Source: Stercoripulliclostridium_A sp045577735
GTDB taxonomy: Bacteria > Bacillota > Clostridia > Christensenellales > DTU072
Assembly: GCA_045577735.1 (NCBI GenBank)
Contig: JAZNIY010000017.1
Location: 1-64,000, forward strand
DNA length: 64,000 bases
Direction: 5' to 3'
Numbering within the stretch: the stretch's first letter is position 1; each line of letters begins with the position of its first letter. Below, piece after piece: positions 49,503-58,269 of this stretch. The notes below the pieces were generated by a model. That model was given only the letters and a program-made list of their open reading frames with translations. It was not told where the DNA came from and ran no database searches. The translations under genes and the position numbers were made by a program.

Positions 49503-51161
49503 ATGAAACTTTACGTAATGACGGATATTCACCTCTATTCCAAACGCAACTGGTTAGCCGACCCGTACAAATGGGAAAGAAAGGCAACCCAAATGCAAAT
49601 GCGCGAATCGGAGGACATCATACGCGAAGCCTTTGATATTATACTTAACGACCCCGAGACTAACACCGTTTTAATCACAGGCGACCTTACCGATAACGGC
49701 GAAATAAATTCGCACGAGGATCTTCTAAAAATTTTTGAAGAGTACACCCAAAAGGGATTGCGTATTCTTGTTACAACCTCCACCCACGATTATCGTGAGC
49801 TAAAGAAGACGAAATATAGCAAAGTCGACCAAAACAAGGGTCTGTCTTACGGCTATGACGAGGAGTACAACTACAAAAAATTTCTCCCCTGTGCAAAGCG
49901 CGAAGACTTGCGCACGTGGTACGCTCCCTACGGTAGAAGTAAAGCCGTAAACGAGCACTATGACAGCATGTCTTACTCCTATGATTTGGACGAAAAATAT
50001 CGTTTGATTGCCATAAACGACGACTATATTGCAAACGAGAAAAATAGTCATCGTGGACTAAACGAAGAGCAATTAAGTTGGATTTTAAACGAGGCAAAAA
50101 GAGCTATTGAAGAGGGCAAAAAAATCGTATGCTTTACGCACCATCCCGTTTTAACGCCCAGCCCTATCTACAAACTTATTGGCAGTCACGACGTCATTGC
50201 AGACAACGTTAATCTTGCAAACGCACTTGCCGATAACGGCATTAACGTTATTTACACCGGTCACTCACATATTCACGATATAGAGTACCACAAAAGCGAA
50301 AATGGGAATCTGCTTTACGATATTTCAACCGGCGCGCTTGTCGGCTCGCCCCCGCTTATGCGTAAGGTTTGTTACCTTGACGACGGCAGAATTGACGTTA
50401 AGACCATAGTAATACAAAACCTTTCACGCTTTGACCTTGAGGGCAAAACTTTACCGGAGTATTGCCGTGAGGGCTTCTTTGGTATGATAGAGGATATGGT
50501 TAACGAAATGAGTGGGGATATGGTTAATTTTGCAATATACGCGAACGCCATTTCCATTCGTCCCTGGACCGTTTACCAATTTTGGTGGCTGTTCAAATCA
50601 GTTGGTATTTTCCTAAACAAATTAACCATCGGTAAGGTTTACAAGTGGTGTAAAAAAGAAAGTAAACTAACGCCCGAGAAAGTTGCCCCCATTAAAAACA
50701 AAAAGGTTGTTCCTCTAATTTTAGAAATGGTGGAAAAACTCTACGCCGGCAATGCAGACCTAAGTCCCGACAAGCCCGAGTTTAGCGTCGTTATGGGTAC
50801 CGTTGCCATAATTGACGATTTAATAAAAACGTTGGGGATTCCTCTTAAAAAACTAATTGGGTTTGACTCGGTAAAAGAGATAGTCGAGCCTCTTGCATAC
50901 AATAACGGCATTGACGATTATAACGCCGTTATTACCCCAAGCGAGGAGCCTACTCCAAACGAGCCACTCCCCTCGTTCGAGTCAAGAAAGGGCGTTGGCA
51001 TCATAATTACTATTGTACTTGGCGTTCTACTGACCTTCCCCATTCTTGTACCCAGCGTTTTGGTACTGGCAATACTAATTGGGCTTCGTGGAGTATTTAA
51101 CCCATACAAGAATTACAAAAGAGTGCTTCCGCCAAGAGTAGACAAGAAAAAGAACAAATAA
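49503..51161 (+). CDS. Calcineurin-like metallophosphoesterase with C-terminal membrane helix
   Basis: 552 residues. The metal motifs are 'YVMTDIHLYS', 'LITGDLTDNGE', STHD where GNHD is usual (Thr94 for Asn), 'CFTHHPVL' and 'YTGHSHIHD'. The phosphoesterase half covers about 1-300; a helical middle follows, then one strong membrane helix near 500-535 and a basic tail. No signal peptide is seen, so the catalytic part faces the cytoplasm. Substrate unknown. Confidence 0.8.
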   Translation: MKLYVMTDIHLYSKRNWLADPYKWERKATQMQMRESEDIIREAFDIILNDPETNTVLITGDLTDNGEINSHEDLLKIFEEYTQKGLRILVTTSTHDYRELKKTKYSKVDQNKGLSYGYDEEYNYKKFLPCAKREDLRTWYAPYGRSKAVNEHYDSMSYSYDLDEKYRLIAINDDYIANEKNSHRGLNEEQLSWILNEAKRAIEEGKKIVCFTHHPVLTPSPIYKLIGSHDVIADNVNLANALADNGINVIYTGHSHIHDIEYHKSENGNLLYDISTGALVGSPPLMRKVCYLDDGRIDVKTIVIQNLSRFDLEGKTLPEYCREGFFGMIEDMVNEMSGDMVNFAIYANAISIRPWTVYQFWWLFKSVGIFLNKLTIGKVYKWCKKESKLTPEKVAPIKNKKVVPLILEMVEKLYAGNADLSPDKPEFSVVMGTVAIIDDLIKTLGIPLKKLIGFDSVKEIVEPLAYNNGIDDYNAVITPSEEPTPNEPLPSFESRKGVGIIITIVLGVLLTFPILVPSVLVLAILIGLRGVFNPYKNYKRVLPPRVDKKKNK

Positions 51162-51180
51162 CGTTACTTAAAACACACCA

Positions 51181-51210
51181 AACGCACGACGAAGGCCGTG
51201 CGTTTTTTTA
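51181..51210 (+). terminator. Terminator after the metallophosphoesterase gene
   Basis: AACGCACG (51181-51188) pairs with CGTGCGTT (51197-51204), followed by TTTTTT. Confidence 0.8.
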
Positions 51211-51231
51211 TTTTATGAATAATAAAATAAC

Positions 51232-51260
51232 TTGACTATACCCCACGCGTGTTCTATAAT
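51232..51260 (+). promoter_or_regulatory. Strong promoter of nifJ with GC-alternating leader
   Basis: TTGACT (51232-51237), 17-nt spacer with CACGCGTG, TATAAT (51255-51260). The leader (about 72 nt) begins with alternating ACGTATGCGTACGTAT, nearly palindromic, which may be an operator. Confidence 0.8.
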
Positions 51261-51338
51261 ATATACGTATGCGTACGTATACGCGTGCAATAATATAAAA
51301 TAAAATTAATTAACGAATTTACTAACGGAGGTTTTTCA

Positions 51339-54300
51339 ATGAGCAAAAAAATGACTATTGATGGTAATACCGCTGCGTCATACGTTGCTTATGCGTTCAG
51401 CGAAGTAGCAGCCATTTACCCCATTACCCCCAGCTCACCCATGGCAGAAGTAGCCGATGAATGGTCAGCACAGGGCGTAAAGAACATGTTTGGTCAACCC
51501 CTCAAACTTGCCGAACTTCAATCCGAAGCAGGCGCAGCAGGTGCAGTACACGGTGCACTTTGTGCAGGTGCTCTTACCACCACTTATACCGCATCACAAG
51601 GTTTGCTCCTTATGATTCCTAACATGTATAAGATCGCTGGCGAACTTATGCCTTGCGTATTCCACGTTTCTGCTAGAGCTCTTGCTGCTCACGCACTTAA
51701 CATTTTTGGTGACCACGCAGACGTTATGGCTTGCCGTCAAACCGGTTTTGCAATGATTTCATCTAACAGTGTTCAAGAAGCTATGGACCTTGCACTCGTA
51801 GCACACCTATCTACTTTGGAAGCAAAAGTTCCCTTCCTACACTTCTTTGATGGTTTCCGTACCTCTCACGAAGTAAGCAAGATTGATGCTATCGATTACG
51901 AAGACATGAAAGCTCTTGTTGATATGAAATATATCGAAGATTTCCGCGCTCGTGCACTAAACCCCGAACATCCTATTCAAAAGGGTACTGCACAAAACGC
52001 AGACATCTACTTCCAAAACAGAGAAGCTTGCAACAAGTACTATCAAGCAGTTCCCGCTATCGTTACCAAGTATATGGAAAAGGTTAGCGCACTAACCGGC
52101 AGAAGCTACCACCTATTCGATTACGTTGGTGCTGAAGATGCTGAAAAGGTTATCGTAATGATGGGTTCCGGTGCAGAAGCTGCAGAAGAAACCGTAAATT
52201 ACCTAACTGCTAGAGGCCAAAAGGTTGGTCTACTAAAGGTTAGACTATACCGTCCCTTCGATACCGAAGCATTTGCTAAGGCTATCCCCGCAACAGCAAA
52301 ATACATCACCGTTCTTGACAGAACCAAGGAAGCAGGCTCCATTGGTGAACCTCTATACCTCGACGTTGTTGCAGCTCTTAAGGGCAAGACCGATGCTACC
52401 ATCCTTGGTGGAAGATATGGTCTTGGTTCAAAGGAATTCAACCCCACTATGGTTAACGCTATCTACAAGAACATGGGTGGCGCAAACAAGACCGGTTTCA
52501 GCGTAGGTATCGTTGATGACGTAACCGGCAACTATCTACCTCTTGACGAGTTCGTAAACGCAGCTCCTGCTGGTGCAATCAGCTGTAAGTTCTATGGTCT
52601 TGGTTCCGACGGTACCGTTGGTGCTAACAAGAACAGCATCAAGATTATTGGTGGACACACCGACAAGTACGCTCAAGGTTACTTCGTATACGACTCCAAG
52701 AAGAGTGGTGGTATCACCATTTCTCACTTGCGTTTCGGCGACAGCCCCATTAAGAGCTCTTACCTCATCGATAGCGCTGACTTCGTAGCATGCCATACCC
52801 CCTCTTACCTATATCGTTACGATATGCTTTCCGATATTAAAGAAGGCGGTACCTTCCTACTCAACTCCATTTGGGAGCCCGAAGAAATGGACAAAGAGCT
52901 TCCCGCTCAAGTTAAGAATGCTATTGCAAGCAAGAAGCTAAAGTTCTATACCATCGATGGTAACAAAGTTATTAGCTCCATCGGCGCAACCAAGGGTGTT
53001 AACACCGTTATGCAAGCTGCATTCTTCAAACTCGCAGAAGTTATCCCCTACGCAGATGCAGAAAAATACATGAAAGAAGCTATCAAGAAGACCTACGGCA
53101 AGAAGGGTGACGCTGTTGTTAATATGAACTATGCAGCAGTTGACGGCGCTATTGCTGGTCTTAAGGAAGTTAAATATCCCGAATCTTGGGCAACCTGCAC
53201 CGATGGCGCAAATATGATTGAACCCGCAGACGACAAATACTTCCGCGAAGTAGTTAACCCCATCTTGAAGCAAGAAGGCGACAAACTTCCCGTTTCCGCA
53301 TTCAACGCTGATGGTTCTGTTCCAGTAGGCACCACCAAGTTCGAAAAACGTGGTACTGCCGTTAAGGTTCCCGTATGGAACATTGCAAACTGTATTCAAT
53401 GTAACCAATGTTCATACGTTTGCCCCCACGCAGTTATCCGTCCCGTTCTTGCAACCGAAGCTCAACTAGCAGGCGCTCCCGCAGGCTTTGACGTTAAGGA
53501 TGCAGTAGGCTTCAAGGGTTACAAATACAGAATCCAAGTATCACCCTACGATTGTACCGGTTGTGGTTCTTGCGTAAACGCATGTATCGCAAAGACCAAG
53601 GCTCTAGAAATGAGACCTATCGCAGAAGCAATCGCTCTTGATGCTGTTAATGCTGAATTTGCTTTCAATCTACCTGAAGCAGACAAAGTATACAATACCA
53701 ATACCGTAAAGGGTAGCCAATTTGCAAAGCCCCTATTCGAGTTCAGTGGCGCATGTGCAGGCTGTGGCGAAACTCCTTACGTAAAACTTGTTACCCAACT
53801 CTTTGGTGACAGAATGATAGTTGCAAACGCAACCGGATGTTCCTCCATTTATGGTGGTTCCGCTCCCACTTGCCCCTACACCACCAATGACAAAGGTCAT
53901 GGTCCTGCATGGGCAAACAGCTTGTTCGAAGACAATGCTGAATTCGGTTATGGTATGCAACTTGCAGTTTCCGCAAGACGCGAAAAGATCGAAGCTGATA
54001 TGAAGTCTGCTATTGAAGCCGGTTGCATTGCTCAAGAAACCGTTTCTGCATTCGAAGAATGGATGGCAAACAAAGACAATGCTGAAGCAAGCGTTGTTGC
54101 AAGCGACAAAGTAAAAGCTTGTCTTGCAAACGAAAACTGCGAATGCCTCTCTTACATCAAGGGCAACCTCGACTGCTTAGTAAAGAAGAGCGTATGGATC
54201 TTTGGTGGTGACGGCTGGGCATACGACATTGGTTACGGTGGTCTAGACCACGTTCTAGCAAGTGGCGAAGACGTTAACGTTCTTGTTCTTGATACCGAAG

Positions 54301-54827
54301 TTTACTCCAACACCGGTGGTCAAGCAAGTAAGTCCACTCCTACCGGCTCTATCGCTAAGTTCGCAGCAAGTGGTAAGCGCGTAAAGAAGAAAGACCTTGG
54401 CATGATGGCAATGAGCTATGGTTACGTATACGTAGCACAAGTAGCAATGGGTGCTAACCCCAACCAACTCCTCAAGGCTCTTAAGGAAGCAGAAGCATAC
54501 AAAGGACCCTCCCTCATTATCGCATACGCAACCTGCATAAACCACGGTGTAAACATGTCTAACCCCATGGGCGAAATGAAGAAGGCAGTTGACTGTGGCT
54601 ACTGGCAACTTTACAGATACAATCCCGATCTAGCTGACCAAGGCAAGAACCCCTTCACCCTTGACAGCAAAGAACCTACCGGTGATTACAAAGCATTCCT
54701 AGCAGGCGAAACCCGTTATGCTTCCTTGAAGAAGATGTTCCCCGCAGTAGCAGAAAAGCTCTACGAGGTAAACGAACAAGAAGCAAAAGCTCGTTACGAA
54801 GGCTACAAGAAGCTCTCCGACAACTAA
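51339..54827 (+). CDS. nifJ: Pyruvate:ferredoxin (flavodoxin) oxidoreductase
   Basis: 1162 residues, full length. The domains run in the usual order: 'YPITPSSPMAEVADEW' (domain I), 'VHGALCAGALTTTYTASQGL', two 4Fe-4S motifs (CIQCNQCSYVCPHA and CTGCGSCVNACIAK), and the TPP domain with 'GDGWAYDIGYGGLDHVL' and 'YSNTGGQASKSTPTG'. A further cluster Cys is in 'CAGCGETPYVKL'. It oxidises pyruvate to acetyl-CoA and CO2 and reduces ferredoxin, which feeds the hydrogenase. Codon choice is highly biased, as for an abundant protein. GGAGG precedes the ATG. Confidence 0.97.
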   Translation: MSKKMTIDGNTAASYVAYAFSEVAAIYPITPSSPMAEVADEWSAQGVKNMFGQPLKLAELQSEAGAAGAVHGALCAGALTTTYTASQGLLLMIPNMYKIAGELMPCVFHVSARALAAHALNIFGDHADVMACRQTGFAMISSNSVQEAMDLALVAHLSTLEAKVPFLHFFDGFRTSHEVSKIDAIDYEDMKALVDMKYIEDFRARALNPEHPIQKGTAQNADIYFQNREACNKYYQAVPAIVTKYMEKVSALTGRSYHLFDYVGAEDAEKVIVMMGSGAEAAEETVNYLTARGQKVGLLKVRLYRPFDTEAFAKAIPATAKYITVLDRTKEAGSIGEPLYLDVVAALKGKTDATILGGRYGLGSKEFNPTMVNAIYKNMGGANKTGFSVGIVDDVTGNYLPLDEFVNAAPAGAISCKFYGLGSDGTVGANKNSIKIIGGHTDKYAQGYFVYDSKKSGGITISHLRFGDSPIKSSYLIDSADFVACHTPSYLYRYDMLSDIKEGGTFLLNSIWEPEEMDKELPAQVKNAIASKKLKFYTIDGNKVISSIGATKGVNTVMQAAFFKLAEVIPYADAEKYMKEAIKKTYGKKGDAVVNMNYAAVDGAIAGLKEVKYPESWATCTDGANMIEPADDKYFREVVNPILKQEGDKLPVSAFNADGSVPVGTTKFEKRGTAVKVPVWNIANCIQCNQCSYVCPHAVIRPVLATEAQLAGAPAGFDVKDAVGFKGYKYRIQVSPYDCTGCGSCVNACIAKTKALEMRPIAEAIALDAVNAEFAFNLPEADKVYNTNTVKGSQFAKPLFEFSGACAGCGETPYVKLVTQLFGDRMIVANATGCSSIYGGSAPTCPYTTNDKGHGPAWANSLFEDNAEFGYGMQLAVSARREKIEADMKSAIEAGCIAQETVSAFEEWMANKDNAEASVVASDKVKACLANENCECLSYIKGNLDCLVKKSVWIFGGDGWAYDIGYGGLDHVLASGEDVNVLVLDTEVYSNTGGQASKSTPTGSIAKFAASGKRVKKKDLGMMAMSYGYVYVAQVAMGANPNQLLKALKEAEAYKGPSLIIAYATCINHGVNMSNPMGEMKKAVDCGYWQLYRYNPDLADQGKNPFTLDSKEPTGDYKAFLAGETRYASLKKMFPAVAEKLYEVNEQEAKARYEGYKKLSDN

Positions 54828-54848
54828 TTCGTTAATTTTATATAAAAT

Positions 54849-54872
54849 AACGGCTACCGAAAGGTAGCCGTT
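54849..54872 (+). terminator. Terminator of nifJ
   Basis: AACGGCTACC and GGTAGCCGTT form a perfect 10-bp stem over a GAAA tetraloop, followed by TTATTTTTA. Confidence 0.88.
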
Positions 54873-54948
54873 TATTTTTAATATTAGTTCACGTTAAACA
54901 ATAATTTTCTTTCATGTTTTTCTCCTGCCTTTAGTTTTCCAAACATTT

Positions 54949-55554
54949 TTAATTAATGCTATTAGTCTCGTTCGTGGTTACATGGTTTACAGAAAATCTT
55001 GTTTTCTTTAAATGTATATATCCATTTGATTTCTCATAAAACACAAATTCAAACCAAGCTCCATTCATAAAACTAAACTTAAGTAGTAGTTTACCAGCGT
55101 CGTATAAAAACAATTCTTTTGGTAATACCAAAATTTTAGTGGGCTCACCAAACACTTTACGGTCTTTTTCATTATACTGAATTGGTGGATACTCGTCCAT
55201 ATAAAACTCTTCTATAACAAACAAGCATTCCATTTCTTCAAAATACGACTCCCGAGCGATTTCCGCAAGATCTTCATCGCCACCTGGGTGTGAACTAACA
55301 TATAACCCAGCCTCTTGATGAGATGGTACCGGATATTCATCTCTTGTTAAATTACTGCCATAATATAATTCAATAGTAACGTCTTCATCCAATCCAAACG
55401 TCATATGTTCATCGTTTATAGTATAACAAAACTGATAATAACGCTTTATAATCTCTTTTGAGCTTTGCCCATCATTGTTAATACAACCAACCATAGAAAA
55501 AAGTAAAATTAACAACATTAAGCTATTTATTACAAGTAAACATATCTTCTTCAT
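54949..55554 (-). CDS. Hypothetical lipoprotein
   Basis: 201 residues from the ATG at 55554, which has GAGGTG upstream. A lipoprotein signal is visible (hydrophobic stretch then MVGCINNDG), so the protein is probably lipid-anchored outside the membrane. The remainder has beta-rich segments and many acidic residues without a recognised domain. Codon use is more AT-rich than nifJ. It is a stand-alone gene with a TATAAT box near 55571-55576 on the minus strand but no matching -35. Function unknown. Confidence 0.65.
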   Translation of the reverse strand: MKKICLLVINSLMLLILLFSMVGCINNDGQSSKEIIKRYYQFCYTINDEHMTFGLDEDVTIELYYGSNLTRDEYPVPSHQEAGLYVSSHPGGDEDLAEIARESYFEEMECLFVIEEFYMDEYPPIQYNEKDRKVFGEPTKILVLPKELFLYDAGKLLLKFSFMNGAWFEFVFYEKSNGYIHLKKTRFSVNHVTTNETNSIN

Positions 55555-55753
55555 TTTTAACACCTCATATTATATGGACAATATTGCAAGCCCTAAATGA
55601 CCAAATTTTGGAATTTTTTTACTTTATATTTACTTATATTAAACATAAAACAAAAGAAAATAACAAATTTCCTTACTTTTTAACTAATTCTCATATGTTT
55701 CCCCACCATTAATATACCACCCATCCCCCACCATGTCAACCCCGAACCTTCGT
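55555..55753. other. AT-rich intergenic stretch without a visible gene
   Basis: Between the lipoprotein start and the repeat block only AT-rich sequence is seen; no frame with a ribosome binding site. Confidence 0.6.
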
Positions 55754-55818
55754 GAGCGCGGAACAGCCTTACGGAGTGCGGAGCAACGCTTGCGCGAGTG
55801 CGGAGTGCGGAGCGCGGA
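55754..55818. repeat. GCGGA heptad repeat block (island 2)
   Basis: The 29-bp block at 55754-55782 and the 36-bp block at 55783-55818 are identical to 12652-12680 and 12625-12660 but in the reverse order. The next bases carry TTCACAAGGA, also found after the block in island 1 (CTCACAAGGA). Confidence 0.85.
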
Positions 55819-55896
55819 GTGAGGAACGGCTTCACTACGCGTTGCTACGTTCACAAGGAAAAGTTTGAATTTGTTCTCACCATTGACTAGCCTCTT

Positions 55897-56021
55897 AAAA
55901 CGCGTTAGTTTGGATGCTAGTCGAAGGAAAATAAAAAAGTTGAGGGGTTGCTGTACTGACGTACTGCGCCCCGATAACTTCTTTTACTTTTTCAAAGAAT
56001 AGTGCTAAAATAACGTGTTTT
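55897..56021. repeat. Nested-hairpin inverted-repeat element E2
   Basis: Left arm AAAACGCGTTAG (55897-55908) and right arm CTAAAATAACGTGTTTT (56005-56021) pair with one G.T-type change. The inner stem has GGGG...GCTGTAC...GTACTGCGCCCC (core type I). Confidence 0.75.
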
Positions 56022-56044
56022 TACTAGTGTTAGACCTCTAATAA

Positions 56045-56161
56045 ACTTTGGTTTTTAGATGCTAGACAAGAAAAAGTGAAAAACCGAAAGGTTGCTGTAC
56101 TAGCGTACTGCTCCTTGAGATTTTTTTGCTATTGACGCAGTATAGCGCTAAAAAACAAAGT
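56045..56161. repeat. Nested-hairpin inverted-repeat element E3
   Basis: ACTTTGGTTTTTAG (56045-56058) and CTAAAAAACAAAGT (56148-56161) are 14-bp arms with one mismatch, of the same arm type as E1. The inner stem has GGTTGCTGTAC and GTACTGC (core type I). Confidence 0.72.
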
Positions 56162-56230
56162 CTATCCCAAGGGGTTGCTGTAGTAGCAAGTACTGCGCCC
56201 TGACGGGGTTTTGGTTTTAACATAGGATAG
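56162..56230. repeat. Short nested-hairpin element E4
   Basis: CTATCC (56162-56167) and GGATAG (56225-56230) enclose a type I core with GGTTGCTGTA and GTACTGCGCCC. The arms are shorter than in the other copies. Confidence 0.6.
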
Positions 56231-56275
56231 CACTAAAATGCGCGGTGGGTTGTTCTATTGTTATTGTGGCACCTC

Positions 56276-56403
56276 TTAAAACGCGTTAGTTTAGATGAAG
56301 AACGAGCAAAAAGAAATCCCTCCGACGGGAGTTTACTTTGCGTAAATGACCGAGGAGGGATTTTGTCTTTTGTGAAGTTATTCGCTAAAATAACGCGTTT
56401 TAA
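56276..56403. repeat. Nested-hairpin inverted-repeat element E5 (128 bp)
   Basis: TTAAAACGCGTTAGTTTAG (56276-56294) and CTAAAATAACGCGTTTTAA (56385-56403) pair over 19 bp with one mismatch; the outer 13 bp are perfect. The core is type II as in E1: AAATCCCTCC with GGAGGGATTT around TTTAC...GTAAA. The right arm contains the TAA stop of dhaKL (56400-56402). Confidence 0.82.
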
Positions 56404-58199
56404 ATTCTTTTGCAGAGCTCCGTAAATATTACTCCCAACCCATAAGCACCGGCATCGGGGTAGTTAAGGCTATCGGTAACACCTGCACGACCGAGTTTTG
56501 CTTGGATATACTTGGTCTTTTCGGCACCGTCTACTGCTGCGGAAGCTGCTTTTGCCATTGCATCGAGGAGTGCTTCGCCTGCTACTGCACTTGCGGAGAG
56601 GCTGTCTGCTGCGGGAACAAGAGCATCAATTAGAGTCTTGTCGCCAACTACTGCGCCGTGACCAAAGCTCTTTTCACCGGTGTCTTGAACACCCTTAACT
56701 GCTGCTTGGAGAATGTCTGCTAGACCTTGAAGATCAACTTCGTCTTTACCAAGGGCTGTCTTACCTGCCCAACGGAATGCGCTTCCCCAAATAGGACCAC
56801 TTGCACCACCACAGTATTCCATGATGATTTCGGAACAAGATACTAGGAATTCGCCTACGTTACCCTTCTTTCTGGTAGCCCAATCTGCCTTTAATTGCTT
56901 GAAGCCCTTTGCAATACTCATGCCAAAGTCACCATCGCCACAACGGTCTGCTTTACAGAAAGCAACTTCGTTTTCGATGATGATATCAGCCATGGTTTCT
57001 ACGATTTTGCCCATTCCTGCAGTATTGATTTTTTCGCCGATAACTGCTTCACCTACGAATTCACATACTGCGTTTTCTTCTTCAACAGCTTCTTCTACTG
57101 CTACGTCTTCTTCAACTGCCTTGGGAGTAAATGCTCCGGGAGTAATGTTTAGTGCCTTTGCAAGTGCTTGTACTGCTTCTTTGCAAGCAAGTGCTTCTGC
57201 ATCAACAGCGCCCCAAGTAATAGCGGGAGTGGATACTGCGTAATCAAGGAGTCCCTTGAGTTCAGCATCAACGCGAAGGAGGGTTACACTTGCACCAGCC
57301 ATATCGATGGAGGTCATGTAGTTGCCAACCATGGTCTTGTATACCTTGATGCCCTTTGCTTCAAGTTCGTTGGTTACGTCATTGTTGAATAGGTATAGTT
57401 CTTGAAGGGGTGAACCACCAAAACCATTTATGAGAAGTGCGATTTCTTCGCCGGCTTTAAGGCCGAGATCTTCAATAAGGTCTGGGATAATTCTTTCTGC
57501 AAGAGCCTTGGAAGATTGTAGTTTTTCTCTCTTTCTTCCGGGTTCGCCGTGGATGCCTACGCCGAATTCCATTTCGTCTTCACCAATTTCGAAGGTGGGG
57601 CTTCCTGCTGCGGGAACGGTACAAGAAGTTAGTGCGAAACCAAAGCTTCTTACGTTATCGATAACCTTTTGTGCTACTGCCTTAACTTCTTGGAGTGAGC
57701 CACCTTGTTCTGCCTTAGCACCGGCAATCTTGTGTACGAATACGGTACCTGCAACGCCACGACGGCCTACGGTATATAGGGAGTCTTTAACTGCGATATC
57801 GTCGTTTACGTATACGGCATCAACTTCTACACCATCTTCTTTTGCAAGAGCTGCAGCGTTGTTGAAGTTCATGCAGTCACCGGAATAGTTCTTAACGATC
57901 ATAAGGGTACCTTTCTTGGATGCGGTAAGCTTAAGTGCGTTATAAACTTGAATTTGTGAGGGAGATGCAAATACGTCACCACATACTGCACAGTCCAACA
58001 TACCCTTGCCTACAAAACCAGCGTGTGCAGGTTCGTGACCAGATCCACCACCGGAAATAAGGGTAACTTTGTTCTTGTCGATAACTTTCTTTTTAACAAC
58101 TTTATATTTTTCTACAAATTCAAGTTCCGGATGTGCCTTTGCTAGGCCGTGACACATATCGTATACGAAACTTTCAGCAGTATTCATTATTTTCTTCAT
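56400..58199 (-). CDS. dhaK: ATP-dependent dihydroxyacetone kinase (DhaK-DhaL in one chain)
   Basis: 599 residues. The DhaK half (about 1-335) has 'SGGGSGHEPAHAGFVGKGML' and the substrate-binding His in 'VGIHGEPGRKRE'. A Glu/Val-rich linker (about 360-390) leads to the DhaL half with 'CGDGDFGMSIAKGF' and 'GASGPIWGSAFRWAG' for Mg-ATP. The single-chain form uses ATP, not the PTS phosphocarrier DhaM. It makes DHA phosphate. GGAGG precedes the ATG. It follows gldA in the sense of the pathway, separated by a hairpin, and its stop lies in element E5. Confidence 0.93.
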   Translation of the reverse strand: MKKIMNTAESFVYDMCHGLAKAHPELEFVEKYKVVKKKVIDKNKVTLISGGGSGHEPAHAGFVGKGMLDCAVCGDVFASPSQIQVYNALKLTASKKGTLMIVKNYSGDCMNFNNAAALAKEDGVEVDAVYVNDDIAVKDSLYTVGRRGVAGTVFVHKIAGAKAEQGGSLQEVKAVAQKVIDNVRSFGFALTSCTVPAAGSPTFEIGEDEMEFGVGIHGEPGRKREKLQSSKALAERIIPDLIEDLGLKAGEEIALLINGFGGSPLQELYLFNNDVTNELEAKGIKVYKTMVGNYMTSIDMAGASVTLLRVDAELKGLLDYAVSTPAITWGAVDAEALACKEAVQALAKALNITPGAFTPKAVEEDVAVEEAVEEENAVCEFVGEAVIGEKINTAGMGKIVETMADIIIENEVAFCKADRCGDGDFGMSIAKGFKQLKADWATRKKGNVGEFLVSCSEIIMEYCGGASGPIWGSAFRWAGKTALGKDEVDLQGLADILQAAVKGVQDTGEKSFGHGAVVGDKTLIDALVPAADSLSASAVAGEALLDAMAKAASAAVDGAEKTKYIQAKLGRAGVTDSLNYPDAGAYGLGVIFTELCKRI

Positions 58200-58220
58200 A
58201 GTTTAACCTCCATAAGAATA

Positions 58221-58251
58221 TTTATGCCGATAGTTTTCCTATCGGCATAAA
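58221..58251 (-). other. Intercistronic hairpin between gldA and dhaKL
   Basis: TTTATGCCGATAG (58221-58233) and CTATCGGCATAAA (58239-58251) form a perfect 13-bp stem over 5 nt. On the minus strand a mixed, not purely T, stretch follows before the dhaKL ribosome binding site. It may stabilise gldA mRNA or reduce read-through. Confidence 0.6.
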
Positions 58252-58269
58252 CGACTTAGTTATTTGATA

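Noticed and set aside
52938..53408. Minus-strand Cys-rich frame inside nifJ
   Set aside because: It is a complement of strongly biased nifJ codons, with no start signals.
54889..54915. Tiny frame (8 residues) after a strong AGGAG site on the minus strand downstream of the lipoprotein gene
   Set aside because: Too short to support as a gene, though the ribosome binding site is good.
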